The notes below the pieces were generated by a model. The model made no database searches. It was not told the DNA's origin and saw nothing but the letters and a program-made list of their open reading frames with translations. 64,000 bases of DNA from Holdemania massiliensis (lineage in GTDB: Bacteria; Bacillota_I; Bacilli_A; Erysipelotrichales; Erysipelotrichaceae): positions 3,782,001 through 3,846,000 of the forward strand of contig NZ_JAKNTK010000001.1 in the NCBI RefSeq assembly GCF_022440805.1. Direction: 5' to 3'. The translations under genes were made by a program, and so were the position numbers. Shown piece by piece: positions 28,926 through 36,922 of this stretch; the first letter of the stretch is position 1, and each line of letters opens with the position of its first letter.

Positions 28926-29729
28926 TTAATTACCTCCTTCAACGGTTCCTTCAGCCTTAGGTGCAGCTGCTTTAGCATCTCTGGCTTCGGCATTGCGGTT
29001 GTTGTTATTGTTGCGGTTGCCGCGGCGGTCATTCCGTCCGCCACGCCGGCGATCGCGGCCCTGAGGCATTTTTGGTGCTTCTGGTTCCTGAACCATCTGG
29101 CCCGGCAGAACCTCACCGCGGCAGATCCAGACTTTAACGCCCAGTTTGCCGTAAGTGGTCATCGCTTCAACAATCGCAAAGTCGATGTCCGAACGCAGGG
29201 TATGCAGAGGAACAACGCCCTCAGAATAACCTTCGCTGCGCGCGATATCCGCGCCGCCTAAACGGCCGGAAACCAGGGTACGGATACCCTTAGCGCCTGC
29301 CCGCATCGTCTTCTGAATCTGACGCTTCTGGCAAGTTCTGAACGAAGCACGCTGTTCCAGCTGCTCAGCGATAGCGCGGGCAACCAGATGTGCATCCAGA
29401 TCCGGATTGGCAACTTCAACCACTTTGATGTGGATCTGCTTGCCGTTGCACATTTTCTGCAGCTTCTTCTTTAAGATTTCAATGCTCTCACCGTTGCTGC
29501 CGATGATCACGCCCGGGCGCGCGGCACGGATGATGATCTCAACACGGTTCTTAGAGCGTTCGATTTCGATTCTGGAAACGTAAGCCGCATGCAGTTCCTT
29601 AAACAGGAATTCACGGATTTTAACGTCTTCCATCAACAGGGTGCCGTAATCTTTTTCAGCATACCATCTGGATTCCCAGTCGCGGATGACGCCGACACGC
29701 ATTCCAATTGGACTAACTTTCTGACCCAT
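28926..29729 (-). CDS. rpsC: 30S ribosomal protein S3 with extended C-terminal tail
   Basis: 267 residues against about 218 in Bacillus. The usual KH domain (RPGVIIGSNGESIEILKKKL) and C-terminal core (KVWICRGEVLPG) are intact to about residue 215. After that comes a low-complexity tail rich in Arg, Gly and Asn (GRDRRRGGRNDRRGNRNNNN followed by NRNAEARDAKAAAPKAE). S3 lies at the mRNA entry site, so the tail could reach mRNA; that is inference. Confidence 0.96.
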   Translation of the reverse strand: MGQKVSPIGMRVGVIRDWESRWYAEKDYGTLLMEDVKIREFLFKELHAAYVSRIEIERSKNRVEIIIRAARPGVIIGSNGESIEILKKKLQKMCNGKQIHIKVVEVANPDLDAHLVARAIAEQLEQRASFRTCQKRQIQKTMRAGAKGIRTLVSGRLGGADIARSEGYSEGVVPLHTLRSDIDFAIVEAMTTYGKLGVKVWICRGEVLPGQMVQEPEAPKMPQGRDRRRGGRNDRRGNRNNNNNRNAEARDAKAAAPKAEGTVEGGN

Positions 29730-29740
29730 GAGAGTACCTC

Positions 29741-30073
29741 CTACCGTTCTTCAACCACAACAGTAATGTGGCTGGTGCGCTTTAAAATCTGAGCGGCGTT
29801 GCCCTTTGCCCGAGGCATGAATCGCTTCATCGTGATTCCCTCATCGGCATAGCACGCTTTGACATACAATTTCGATTCATCCAGCTGATGATTGTTGACC
29901 GCATTGGCAACGGCTGATTTCAGCACTTTTCCAACTGCATCGGCAGCGTGGTTTGGTGTGAACTTCAGGATTGCTTCTGCTTCTTTTGCATCTTTGCCTC
30001 TGACTAAATCCAGAACAAGTCTGACTTTGCGAGGGGCGATGCGGACAGTTTTCGCTGTTGCTTTGACTTCCAT
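29741..30073 (-). CDS. rplV: 50S ribosomal protein L22
   Basis: 110 residues: IAPRKVRLVLDLVRGKDAKE, AVANAVNNHQLDESKLYVK, and the exit-tunnel loop MKRFMPRAKGNAAQILKRTS. The loop has no insertion of the kind seen in macrolide-resistant mutants. Confidence 0.97.
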   Translation of the reverse strand: MEVKATAKTVRIAPRKVRLVLDLVRGKDAKEAEAILKFTPNHAADAVGKVLKSAVANAVNNHQLDESKLYVKACYADEGITMKRFMPRAKGNAAQILKRTSHITVVVEER

Positions 30074-30084
30074 TGTGGCACCTC

Positions 30085-30354
30085 CTACGCTTTCTTGTCG
30101 TCACCATGACCGCCAAATTTGCGGGTTGGGACGAATTCGCCAAGTTTATGGCCGACCATATCTTCTGTGACATAGACAGGGACATGTTCCTTACCGTTGT
30201 AAACCGCGAACGTATGTTCAACGAACTGCGGGAAAATAGTGGAACGGCGAGACCATGTTTTGATGACTTCTTTCTTGCCTGACGCGTTCAGCTTTTCCAC
30301 TTTTTTCATTAAATGGTCATCACAGAACGGTCCTTTTTTCAAACTACGACTCAT
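30085..30354 (-). CDS. rpsS: 30S ribosomal protein S19
   Basis: 89 residues: MSRSLKKGPFCDDHLMKKVE, TWSRRSTIFPQFVEHTFAVY, VGHKLGEFVPTRKFGGH. Confidence 0.98.
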   Translation of the reverse strand: MSRSLKKGPFCDDHLMKKVEKLNASGKKEVIKTWSRRSTIFPQFVEHTFAVYNGKEHVPVYVTEDMVGHKLGEFVPTRKFGGHGDDKKA

Positions 30355-30374
30355 TTTAGCTTCCTTCCTTTCGT

Positions 30375-31208
30375 TTACTTACCGTTGCGGCGGCGAGTGA
30401 TCAATTTAGTAGACGCCTTTTTGGCTTTGCGGGTCTTGACGCCCATAGCTTTCTTGCCCCATGGAGTCATTGGTGATTTACGGCCAACCGGAGTTCTGCC
30501 TTCACCACCGCCATGCGGGTGATCATTCGGGTTCATAACAGAACCGCGGACTGTCGGACGAATGCCCAGCCAGCGGGAACGTCCAGCCTTACCTAAGTTG
30601 ACCAGGCTGTGATCTTCATTGCCGACTGTGCCGATGGTTGCGCGGCAGTTGCTCAGAACCTTGCGGACTTCGCCGGAAGCCAAACGCAGGATTGTGTAGC
30701 GGCCTTCAGAGCCCAGAATCTGTGCGGAAACACCCGCGGAGCGAGCCAGCTGGCCGCCCTTGCCCGGCTTCAGTTCAACGTTGTGAACGAAAGTACCTTC
30801 AGGGATGTTGCGCAGTTCCATAGCGTTGCCGACTTTGATATCGACGGCTTCGCCGGAAACGATGGTCTGTCCAACCTGCAGCCCCTTCGGAGCCAGGATG
30901 TAACGCTTTTCGCCGTCTGCATAGTTCAGCAGCGCGATGTTGGCGGAACGGTTCGGATCGTACTCGATCGTTGCGACCTTAGCCGGAATGTTGTCTTTAT
31001 TCCGCTTGAAGTCGATGACACGATACTGACGTTTGTGTCCGCCGCCCTGATGACGGGTTGTGATCCGACCGGTGTTGTTGCGGCCGCCCTTTTTGGACAG
31101 CGGTTCAAGCAGTGAGCGTTCTGGAGAAGTCGATGTGATTTCTTCAAAGCTCAGGCTTGACATACCACGACGGCCTGGAGTCGTCGGTTTATATTTCTTA
31201 ATCGCCAT
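30375..31208 (-). CDS. rplB: 50S ribosomal protein L2
   Basis: 277 residues: GRITTRHQGGGHKRQYRVID, FKRNKDNIPAKVATIEYDPN, and NPNDHPHGGGEGRTPVGRKS with the conserved His near the peptidyl transferase centre. A 63-bp gap separates it from rplW, wider than elsewhere in the cluster. Confidence 0.98.
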   Translation of the reverse strand: MAIKKYKPTTPGRRGMSSLSFEEITSTSPERSLLEPLSKKGGRNNTGRITTRHQGGGHKRQYRVIDFKRNKDNIPAKVATIEYDPNRSANIALLNYADGEKRYILAPKGLQVGQTIVSGEAVDIKVGNAMELRNIPEGTFVHNVELKPGKGGQLARSAGVSAQILGSEGRYTILRLASGEVRKVLSNCRATIGTVGNEDHSLVNLGKAGRSRWLGIRPTVRGSVMNPNDHPHGGGEGRTPVGRKSPMTPWGKKAMGVKTRKAKKASTKLITRRRNGK

Positions 31209-31271
31209 TGGATTTAGTCCTCCTTACGCATTTTTCCGGAAATAGCGTGTTCTTCCGATATGTTTTTCAGC

Positions 31272-31559
31272 TTATTCAGAGAATAAGTTGATATCCTGTC
31301 CTTCCGGCAGTTTGACAACTGCTTTGCGGACAGCGCTCGTCTTGCCGACGTATTTGCCCATTCTCTTTGTCTTCGGCTTGCAGTTCAGGATGTTGACCTG
31401 TTCAACCTTAACACCGAAGATTTCTTCAACAGCCAGACGAACCTGTGTCTTATTTGTGCCTTTAGCAACCTCAAACGTGATCTTGTTGTCGGTGTCCATC
31501 AGCTTCATCGTCTTTTCTGTGATGATCGGGCGGATAATGATATCTCTAGCGTTACTCAT
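31272..31559 (-). CDS. rplW: 50S ribosomal protein L23
   Basis: 95 residues: ARDIIIRPIITEKTMKLMDT, FEVAKGTNKTQVRLAVEEIF, GVKVEQVNILNCKPKTKRMG. Docking site for trigger factor and SRP. Its ATG shares one base with the rplD stop. Confidence 0.97.
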   Translation of the reverse strand: MSNARDIIIRPIITEKTMKLMDTDNKITFEVAKGTNKTQVRLAVEEIFGVKVEQVNILNCKPKTKRMGKYVGKTSAVRKAVVKLPEGQDINLFSE

Positions 31560-32188
31560 TATGCGAATACCTCCCCAGCTTTGTTGGCAGCCGCTTCCGT
31601 CATGACCAGCTTCGCAGCGTTGGCAATGTCGAAGGCGTTCAGTTCTTCAACTGTCAATAAGGCAGCGTTTGGAATATTGCGCAGCGACATGAAGGCATTG
31701 TCGAAGTCCTCGGCGATATCCGCTACAAACAGCGTCTTGCCTTCAAACTTGAATGCGTCCATCACTTTGACAAATTCCTTTGTTTTGATCGCGTCAAACT
31801 TCAGCGCATCGACAACAACCAAGTTGTTTTCAATGACCTTTTCAGAAAGCAGCGATCTCAGAGCCAGCCGGCGAACCTTACGGTTCAGACGGTAAGCATA
31901 GCTGCGCGGTGTAGGACCGAAAGCGATGCCGCCGCCTCTCCACTGCGGAGCACGGATGGAACCCTGACGGGCACGGCCTGTGCCCTTCTGACGCCAAGGC
32001 TTCTTGCCGCCGCCGCTGACTTCGTGACGGCTCTTGGTGTCATGCGTACCCTGACGCATATTCGCGCGCTGCATGATGAGCGCGTCAAACATGACCTGCT
32101 GATTAGGTTCAATGCCGAATACAGCCTCAGCCAGTTCGATTTCACGAATCTCTTTAGCTTCCAGGTTATATACATTTAACTTTGGCAT
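31559..32188 (-). CDS. rplD: 50S ribosomal protein L4
   Basis: 209 residues: QGTHDTKSRHEVSGGGKKPW, RQKGTGRARQGSIRAPQWRG, GGIAFGPTPRSYAYRLNRKV. In proteobacteria L4 represses the S10 operon; here this is only a possibility. Confidence 0.98.
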   Translation of the reverse strand: MPKLNVYNLEAKEIREIELAEAVFGIEPNQQVMFDALIMQRANMRQGTHDTKSRHEVSGGGKKPWRQKGTGRARQGSIRAPQWRGGGIAFGPTPRSYAYRLNRKVRRLALRSLLSEKVIENNLVVVDALKFDAIKTKEFVKVMDAFKFEGKTLFVADIAEDFDNAFMSLRNIPNAALLTVEELNAFDIANAAKLVMTEAAANKAGEVFA

Positions 32189-32191
32189 CTG

Positions 32192-32884
32192 TTATTCCTC
32201 CTCTTTTGTTTCTTCGGAATAGCTGATCAGATCTTTGGCCGAAACAGCAGCTGTTCCTTTGACGGATGACTTAACAACAACCAGTCCGCGCTTCGGTCCC
32301 GGAACGTTGCCCTTGACCAGCATGTAGTTGTTTTCAACATCAACCTTGATGATTTCCAGATTCTGAGTCGTTGTGGTGTAGCCACCTTCCTGACCCGCTC
32401 CGGCTGTTCCTTTTTCAATCCGGCCGTTGTTTCGTCCGGTTGTTGCCAGAGAACCGATATGCCGCATATTTTTCGATCCGCCGTGTGTCTTCGGACCCAT
32501 TGTCGCGTTGTTTCTGACGATCGTACCGTTGTAGCCGCGGCCCTTGCTGGTGCCGGTTACATCGACGATCTCACCCGCTGCGAACAGATCAACCTTGACT
32601 TCGTTGCCGACTTCCAGATTCATCATTTCCGCTCCGCGGATTTCGCGGACAAACCGCTTCGCTGCAGTCGATGCCTTGGCAGCATGACCCTTTTCAGCTT
32701 TGTTGGAACCCTTTTCGCTCAGATCTTCAAATCCCAGCTGAACAGCTTCGTAGCCATCGTTTTCCAGGGTTTTCTTCTGCAGCACTACGTTCGGCAGTGC
32801 TTCAACGACTGTGACAGGGATCAATACGCCATCCGTAGTGAATACCTGCGTCATGCCAAGTTTACGTCCTAAAATACCTTTCAT
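32192..32884 (-). CDS. rplC: 50S ribosomal protein L3
   Basis: 230 residues: MKGILGRKLGMTQVFTTDGV, TGTSKGRGYNGTIVRNN, HGGSKNMRHIGSLA, and a C-terminal SYSEETKEEE tail longer than usual. Confidence 0.97.
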   Translation of the reverse strand: MKGILGRKLGMTQVFTTDGVLIPVTVVEALPNVVLQKKTLENDGYEAVQLGFEDLSEKGSNKAEKGHAAKASTAAKRFVREIRGAEMMNLEVGNEVKVDLFAAGEIVDVTGTSKGRGYNGTIVRNNATMGPKTHGGSKNMRHIGSLATTGRNNGRIEKGTAGAGQEGGYTTTTQNLEIIKVDVENNYMLVKGNVPGPKRGLVVVKSSVKGTAAVSAKDLISYSEETKEEE

Positions 32885-32903
32885 GATGTCACCTCCACTG
32901 TCC

Positions 32904-33215
32904 TTACAGCTTGATCTCGATGTCGACGCCGCTCGGCAGTTCCAGACGGCTCAATGCGTCAATGGTTTCTGCAGTCGGTCCGACGATCTCGATCAAACGC
33001 TTATGTGTTCTGATTTCAAACTGTTCACGGGAATCTTTGTACTTGTGGACAGCTCTCAAAATGGTTACCACCTGCTTCTCAGTCGGCAGGGGTACAGGTC
33101 CGACGACTTTCTTTGCGCCGTGTTCCTGAGCAGCCTTAACGATCTTTTCGCTGGCTGTATCCAGGATTCTGTGTTCGTAAGCTTTTAAACGAATTCTTAC
33201 GCTGTTTTTTGCCAT
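32904..33215 (-). CDS. rpsJ: 30S ribosomal protein S10
   Basis: 103 residues: VRIRLKAYEHRILDTASEKI, GPVPLPTEKQVVTILRAVHK, HKRLIEIVGPTAETIDALSR. The ATG at 33215 lies after AAGGAGG; 23 extra in-frame codons upstream fall in the leader. First gene of the S10-spc-alpha cluster, which is expressed from the promoter at 33358-33386. Confidence 0.98.
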   Translation of the reverse strand: MAKNSVRIRLKAYEHRILDTASEKIVKAAQEHGAKKVVGPVPLPTEKQVVTILRAVHKYKDSREQFEIRTHKRLIEIVGPTAETIDALSRLELPSGVDIEIKL

Positions 33216-33351
33216 GAAATCTTCCTCCTTCATTTCATCCGCCTTTACGGCAGATTCGCTCGGTGTGAATTCCCCGGTCTTCACGCTTAGCTGGCGCTAT
33301 CGTGACAACGCCGATCAGCGTGCCGGCAACCTCCCACGTCCATGCGAATGC
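33216..33351 (-). promoter_or_regulatory. Structured 5' leader of the S10 cluster
   Basis: About 135 nt between the predicted start point and rpsJ. It can form several hairpins: GCGAA-GCA-TTCGC at its 5' end, GCCG...CGGC, CACG...CGTG, and TCTGCC-GTAAA-GGCGGA just before the ribosome binding site. There is no open frame with its own ribosome binding site. I do not recognise it as a named leader family. Confidence 0.45.
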
Positions 33352-33357
33352 TTCGCT

Positions 33358-33386
33358 ATTATAGCACTCAAAAACAGGCAATGCAA
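33358..33386 (-). promoter_or_regulatory. Promoter of the S10-spc-alpha cluster
   Basis: TTGCAT (complement of 33381-33386), 17 bp, TATAAT (complement of 33358-33363). No other strong promoter was seen inside the roughly 14-kb run of genes to rplQ. The 320 bases beyond it up to the hydrolase gene hold no gene. Confidence 0.75.
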
Positions 33387-33708
33387 CACTTTTTTCAAAA
33401 AAGTTAAAAAGTTAGAAAAACGGCTTCAGATCAAGCTCTTTTCCACTTTTGAAAATCATAGATTTCCTTGTTTTCATAGCAACGAAGATCAGCGTGCCAA
33501 AGTCCTGTCCTGTTCCGTCCGCGGACTTTATTTCTTACTTTATTCCTTCTATATTTCACTGTTTTTTGCTCATTTTTGCGACATTTCTTATATGTCAGCG
33601 CTTACATTAAGAGGAAATTCGACATTTCATTCCGGTCAGGATCGGATTCCATTCCCCACAAGCCAAAATTTATATTATAATAAGGATACTTTCCAGGAGG
33701 ATACCGGT

Positions 33709-34413
33709 ATGTTTGAATTTCTGAAATCAAAAAAGCAGAACCCGCGCCGCACCGTCGTTGTCGCGCTGCATGGATTTGGCCGGCGCCGGACCGATGAGTT
33801 TCTGCCGCTTAAAAATTTTCTTGCGGAAAAGAAGATCGAGCTGATCCTGCCGGAGCTGTTTAATCCGCGCAACCCCCAGGACGTCGATCCGCAGAAATGG
33901 ATTCAGCGGGCCGAGGAAGTGGTTGACGAGCTGACAGCGCAGAACGCCGACGTCATTTTGATCGGATTTTCCATGGGCGGCGTCATCGCCGCGCATCTGG
34001 CGGCTGTCAAACCGGTGAAGAAGCTGATCCTGCTGGCGCCGGCCTTCAATTATATCAATGTCGGCAACGCTGCGGATTTAATCACCGGCTGGTTCAGCAG
34101 TCCCAATAAAAAAGAACAGCCCGATGACTATCCGCCGCTGCCCTCTGATTTCACTTCTGTCTTTATGAATGTTGTCGATCTGTTGAAACAGGATGCCGTC
34201 TTGGTGGAATGCCCGGTCATGATCCTGCATGGCACGGAAGATGAAACGATTGCCGTTTCTTCCAGCCGTAAGATTTATAAGAAGATCCCGGCCGCGCAGA
34301 AAGGCTTAATTCTGCTGGAAGGGGTAGGCCATGCAATTCTGGATGATCCGGCCTATGCCTCCATAGCACTCCATACGATCGCGGCGTTTATTGACGGTCA
34401 GATCCATTTTTAA
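33709..34413 (+). CDS. Alpha/beta hydrolase (esterase/lipase-like)
   Basis: 234 residues. The nucleophile elbow is GFSMGG, with an oxyanion-type HGFGRRR near the N-terminus, and the acid and His of the triad lie in LHGTEDETI and EGVGHAIL. Substrate unknown; it is likely a cytoplasmic serine hydrolase, as there is no signal peptide. The ATG at 33709 follows CCAGGAGG by 8 nt; the open frame extends far upstream but that part has no ribosome binding site. A TATAAT lies at 33676-33681 with a poor -35. Confidence 0.88.
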   Translation: MFEFLKSKKQNPRRTVVVALHGFGRRRTDEFLPLKNFLAEKKIELILPELFNPRNPQDVDPQKWIQRAEEVVDELTAQNADVILIGFSMGGVIAAHLAAVKPVKKLILLAPAFNYINVGNAADLITGWFSSPNKKEQPDDYPPLPSDFTSVFMNVVDLLKQDAVLVECPVMILHGTEDETIAVSSSRKIYKKIPAAQKGLILLEGVGHAILDDPAYASIALHTIAAFIDGQIHF

Positions 34414-34503
34414 GCAGGCCCCTCTATTCCCAGTTCTTGGCACTTTCCTGCCCTTAAACGAATTGAACATTGTTTCACCCGACTTTTCATCCTGATCATA
34501 AAT

Positions 34504-34567
34504 AAAGAAAGACCGCGAGGAAACTGGACTTGGCTTCTGCCGGATCCCTTCGTTTCGGTCTTTCTTT
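34504..34567. terminator. Bidirectional intrinsic terminator
   Basis: A perfect 12-bp stem (AAAGAAAGACCG at 34504-34515 and its complement at 34556-34567) with a 40-nt loop and T-runs on the + strand. It separates the convergent hydrolase and MFS genes. Confidence 0.7.
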
Positions 34568-34591
34568 TCAAGCCTCTCTTTAGCCTTGTCT

Positions 34592-35785
34592 TTAGAGCTG
34601 CGGCCGTTTGGCACTGCGCCAGTAAGCCCATGCTGCAGCGGCTGAAAGCGCGAAGGCACCCGCACTCAGCATAAACGGAAACAACATATTCAGATCATAA
34701 ACAATTCCCGCAGCCAGCGAGCCGAGAACATTGCCCATCGATTTAATCGCATTGAATAAACCGGTGATGATCCCAACTTCATTATTCTTTCGCCCTTCCA
34801 CCGACAAAGCCTGCGTAATCGGCTGATATACCGCATTGGCCGTGAAGAACGCCAGGTTCATGGCGATAAACAGCGTCAGATTCCCCGGAATCAGCGCTCC
34901 GGCTGCCGTCAGCGCGCACAATGCCAGAACTACGATCAGCGACTTCTTAGCATCGGTACGGCGGATAATCCACAGGTTGATTGAGAAATTGGCGATCAGT
35001 CCGATGACGCCAATGACCGCTTTGATCAAACCATTATAAATTGGCTTAAAATCCAGCTCGGCCTTTAAGAAATAGTTGAAGGCATTTTCATGACAATTGG
35101 TAGCGAAGCCGGTCAGAAACACAACGATCAAAAACAGAATCATGACCGTGCTCATCAGACTGCGGGCACTGGCGAAGGAATTGAACGGATTCACCGTTTT
35201 CAGTAGTTCACGGGGCTTGACGGTCTGCGGGTCCACAATGGAATCTTCCACAAAGAACACCGTTCCCAGCCCCAACAGAATCATCCAGGTCGCCTGAACA
35301 TTAAACGCTAACTGAAAATGAATTGTTCCCAACACACCGCCCAACAGATAACCCACAGCCAGCGACACAGACTGCATCGCGGTGTAGACCGCCAGGTTGG
35401 AGGCCTGTTTGGAAGGTTCGCTGACGTCGATCACATACGCCATTGTCGCAACGATCGCCCCGCCGGAAAAGGCCCCGGCCGCCCCGCGCGAAATCAGCAC
35501 GGCCAGCTCACTCGCAGAAAAGCCCAGGCTCAGCTGCGCCAGGCCATAACACACGCAGGAAATCGTAAACACTTTGACCCGGCCGATATGATTGCTGAAT
35601 TCACCCCAAAAGACTGAAGTTAAAAATGAAAAGAAGCACATGACCGCCATGGATGTTCCGAAAATCCGCGATGGAAGTTCCATTGCCGTATACAATGTCG
35701 GCGTCACCGGATGATGGAAATTCATTCCTATCCCCAACAGCACCGTGATCACCATCATCCTGAAAACCGATTTCTTTTTTGTCAT
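34592..35785 (-). CDS. MFS transporter (drug efflux type)
   Basis: 397 residues with 12 predicted membrane segments. The loop between helices 2 and 3 carries FSNHIGRVKVFTISC, a degenerate form of the MFS motif A. It likely exports a small molecule. It is divergent from a MerR regulator, and its promoter has the unusually long 19-bp spacer that MerR proteins act on, so the exporter is probably induced by its substrate. Confidence 0.88.
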   Translation of the reverse strand: MTKKKSVFRMMVITVLLGIGMNFHHPVTPTLYTAMELPSRIFGTSMAVMCFFSFLTSVFWGEFSNHIGRVKVFTISCVCYGLAQLSLGFSASELAVLISRGAAGAFSGGAIVATMAYVIDVSEPSKQASNLAVYTAMQSVSLAVGYLLGGVLGTIHFQLAFNVQATWMILLGLGTVFFVEDSIVDPQTVKPRELLKTVNPFNSFASARSLMSTVMILFLIVVFLTGFATNCHENAFNYFLKAELDFKPIYNGLIKAVIGVIGLIANFSINLWIIRRTDAKKSLIVVLALCALTAAGALIPGNLTLFIAMNLAFFTANAVYQPITQALSVEGRKNNEVGIITGLFNAIKSMGNVLGSLAAGIVYDLNMLFPFMLSAGAFALSAAAAWAYWRSAKRPQL

Positions 35786-35787
35786 CC

Positions 35788-35842
35788 TTGCATCCCCCTC
35801 ACGACTTCTCTATAATACAAGTTAAACCCAGGTTGAAGTCAA
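35788..35842. promoter_or_regulatory. Overlapping divergent promoters with MerR-type 19-bp spacer
   Basis: For the MFS gene: TTGACT (complement of 35837-35842), 19 bp, TATTAT (complement of 35812-35817). The spacer holds an imperfect inverted repeat around CCTGGG. For the MerR gene: TTGCAT (35788-35793), 17 bp, TATAAT (35811-35816). The two -10 boxes overlap, so a regulator bound to the MFS spacer would also affect the merR promoter. Confidence 0.75.
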
Positions 35843-35860
35843 GGTGAAAGAGGGAAAGTT

Positions 35861-36223
35861 ATGAATTATTCGATCAAAGAAATTTCCGCACGGCTCAATA
35901 TTCCAGCCTCCACGCTGCGCTATTATGAAAAACGTGGGATTATTGGCCCGTTAGCGCGCCGGGCCGGTCAGGTCCGCGTGTTTTCCGAAGCGGATCTCAA
36001 GCTGCTGCAGATCGTCCAGTGTCTGAAAAAAACCGGAATGCCGATTGAGGAAATCCGGCAGTTTGCCGAGCTGATCTGCCAGGGCGATGCAACGCTCAGT
36101 CAGCGCGCCGATTTGTTCGAGCATCACAAGGCACAGATTGAGCATCAGATTGAACAGCTGCAGGAAAACCTCGCTGTGCTGGAGAGGAAAATGAAAATAT
36201 TCAGCACCCCTTCGGCAAAATAA
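35861..36223 (+). CDS. MerR-family regulator of the divergent MFS transporter
   Basis: 120 residues. The N-terminal winged helix is clear (SIKEISARLNIPASTLRYYE, KRGIIGPLARRAGQVRVFSE), followed by a coiled-coil dimerisation helix (about 80-112). There is no large ligand domain and no conserved Cys pair for a metal, so a small or redox-type signal is possible but unproven. GGGAAAG lies before the ATG at 35861. Confidence 0.9.
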   Translation: MNYSIKEISARLNIPASTLRYYEKRGIIGPLARRAGQVRVFSEADLKLLQIVQCLKKTGMPIEEIRQFAELICQGDATLSQRADLFEHHKAQIEHQIEQLQENLAVLERKMKIFSTPSAK

Positions 36224-36225
36224 AC

Positions 36226-36267
36226 AAATCCCGTCTGGCATGATCTGCAGGCGGGATTTATTTTTTG
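36226..36267 (+). terminator. Intrinsic terminator of the MerR gene
   Basis: Stem AAATCCCG (36226-36233) with CGGGATTT (36252-36259), followed by ATTTTTTG on the + strand. It overlaps the stop codon of the convergent small gene. Confidence 0.75.
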
Positions 36268-36446
36268 ATGGATGGATCCGGGAGGGGATGATCTTTGCGG
36301 TAATCACACAATGCCTGTTTGGCCTGGCAGCTGCCGGCTTGATAACTGGCGCAGGCCGTGCAGTCCCGGTGTTTTTTCGAGCGCAGCCGAATCAGACAGT
36401 ACACGGTCCACAAACCGATCACGCCCACGACTAGAAACGTTGCCAT
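36258..36446 (-). CDS. Small Cys-rich single-pass membrane protein
   Basis: 62 residues: one N-terminal membrane helix (MATFLVVGVIGLWTVYCLI), a basic stretch, then a Cys cluster CTACASYQAGSCQAKQALC. The layout is the same as in FeoB-associated Cys-rich proteins, and the feoB locus lies just upstream, but a terminator separates them. The ATG at 36446 follows AAGGTGGGG by 6 nt. A TATAAT lies about 25 bp upstream. Role unknown; metal or redox binding is possible. Confidence 0.7.
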   Translation of the reverse strand: MATFLVVGVIGLWTVYCLIRLRSKKHRDCTACASYQAGSCQAKQALCDYRKDHPLPDPSIKK

Positions 36447-36630
36447 AAGATCCCCACCTTTCTTTTCCTTATTATATCCGGATGCGGACAAAGAATAAAT
36501 AGAAATGCCTGCCAGGGATTACGACATCCGAATCAATGACGCATCCTATTAATCCACGTCTTTATTTCCATCTTCGCTTTTCCCATTCCGCTTCTTTATC
36601 CAGGCGGCAAAATCGCTTGCTTCACGAAGT

Positions 36631-36661
36631 CAAAAAATCGAGGGAAGCAAGTCCCCTCGAT
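36631..36661 (-). terminator. Intrinsic terminator of the first feo operon
   Basis: Stem ATCGAGGG/CCCTCGAT (36637-36644 with 36654-36661), then TTTTTTGAC on the minus strand. Confidence 0.8.
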
Positions 36662-36670
36662 GAAATGAAT

Positions 36671-36898
36671 TTATCCGTGCCGGACCGGATGGTCCTGGCG
36701 GTATGCGCTGACCAAGGGATTCTCGACAGCATCACTATGACAAATTTTGTCCATACCGCAGCCGCTGCAGCCGCCTTTGCAGGACGAACCGGAGCTGCGG
36801 TGTTCCCGAATCAGACTGCGGATCGCAAGCAGACAGACGCCCGCGACAAGCATCAGGACCAGACTTTGTCCCAACAGACTTTGAATTTCAGGCTGCAT
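36671..36898 (-). CDS. FeoB-associated Cys-rich membrane protein
   Basis: 75 residues: a membrane helix (SLVLMLVAGVCLLAIRSLI), then the Cys cluster SCKGGCSGCGMDKIC. Proteins of this kind follow feoB in many Bacillota and are thought to help ferrous iron passage, though their exact role is unsettled. It starts 24 bp after feoB in the same operon and ends at a terminator. Confidence 0.88.
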   Translation of the reverse strand: MQPEIQSLLGQSLVLMLVAGVCLLAIRSLIREHRSSGSSCKGGCSGCGMDKICHSDAVENPLVSAYRQDHPVRHG

Positions 36899-36922
36899 TG
36901 TTTCTCCTTTCCGCCCTTCGGC

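Noticed and set aside
33214..33708. 165-codon N-terminal extension of the hydrolase frame
   Set aside because: It crosses the S10 leader and promoter, has no ribosome binding site or hydrolase-like sequence, and a good AGGAGG precedes the ATG at 33709.
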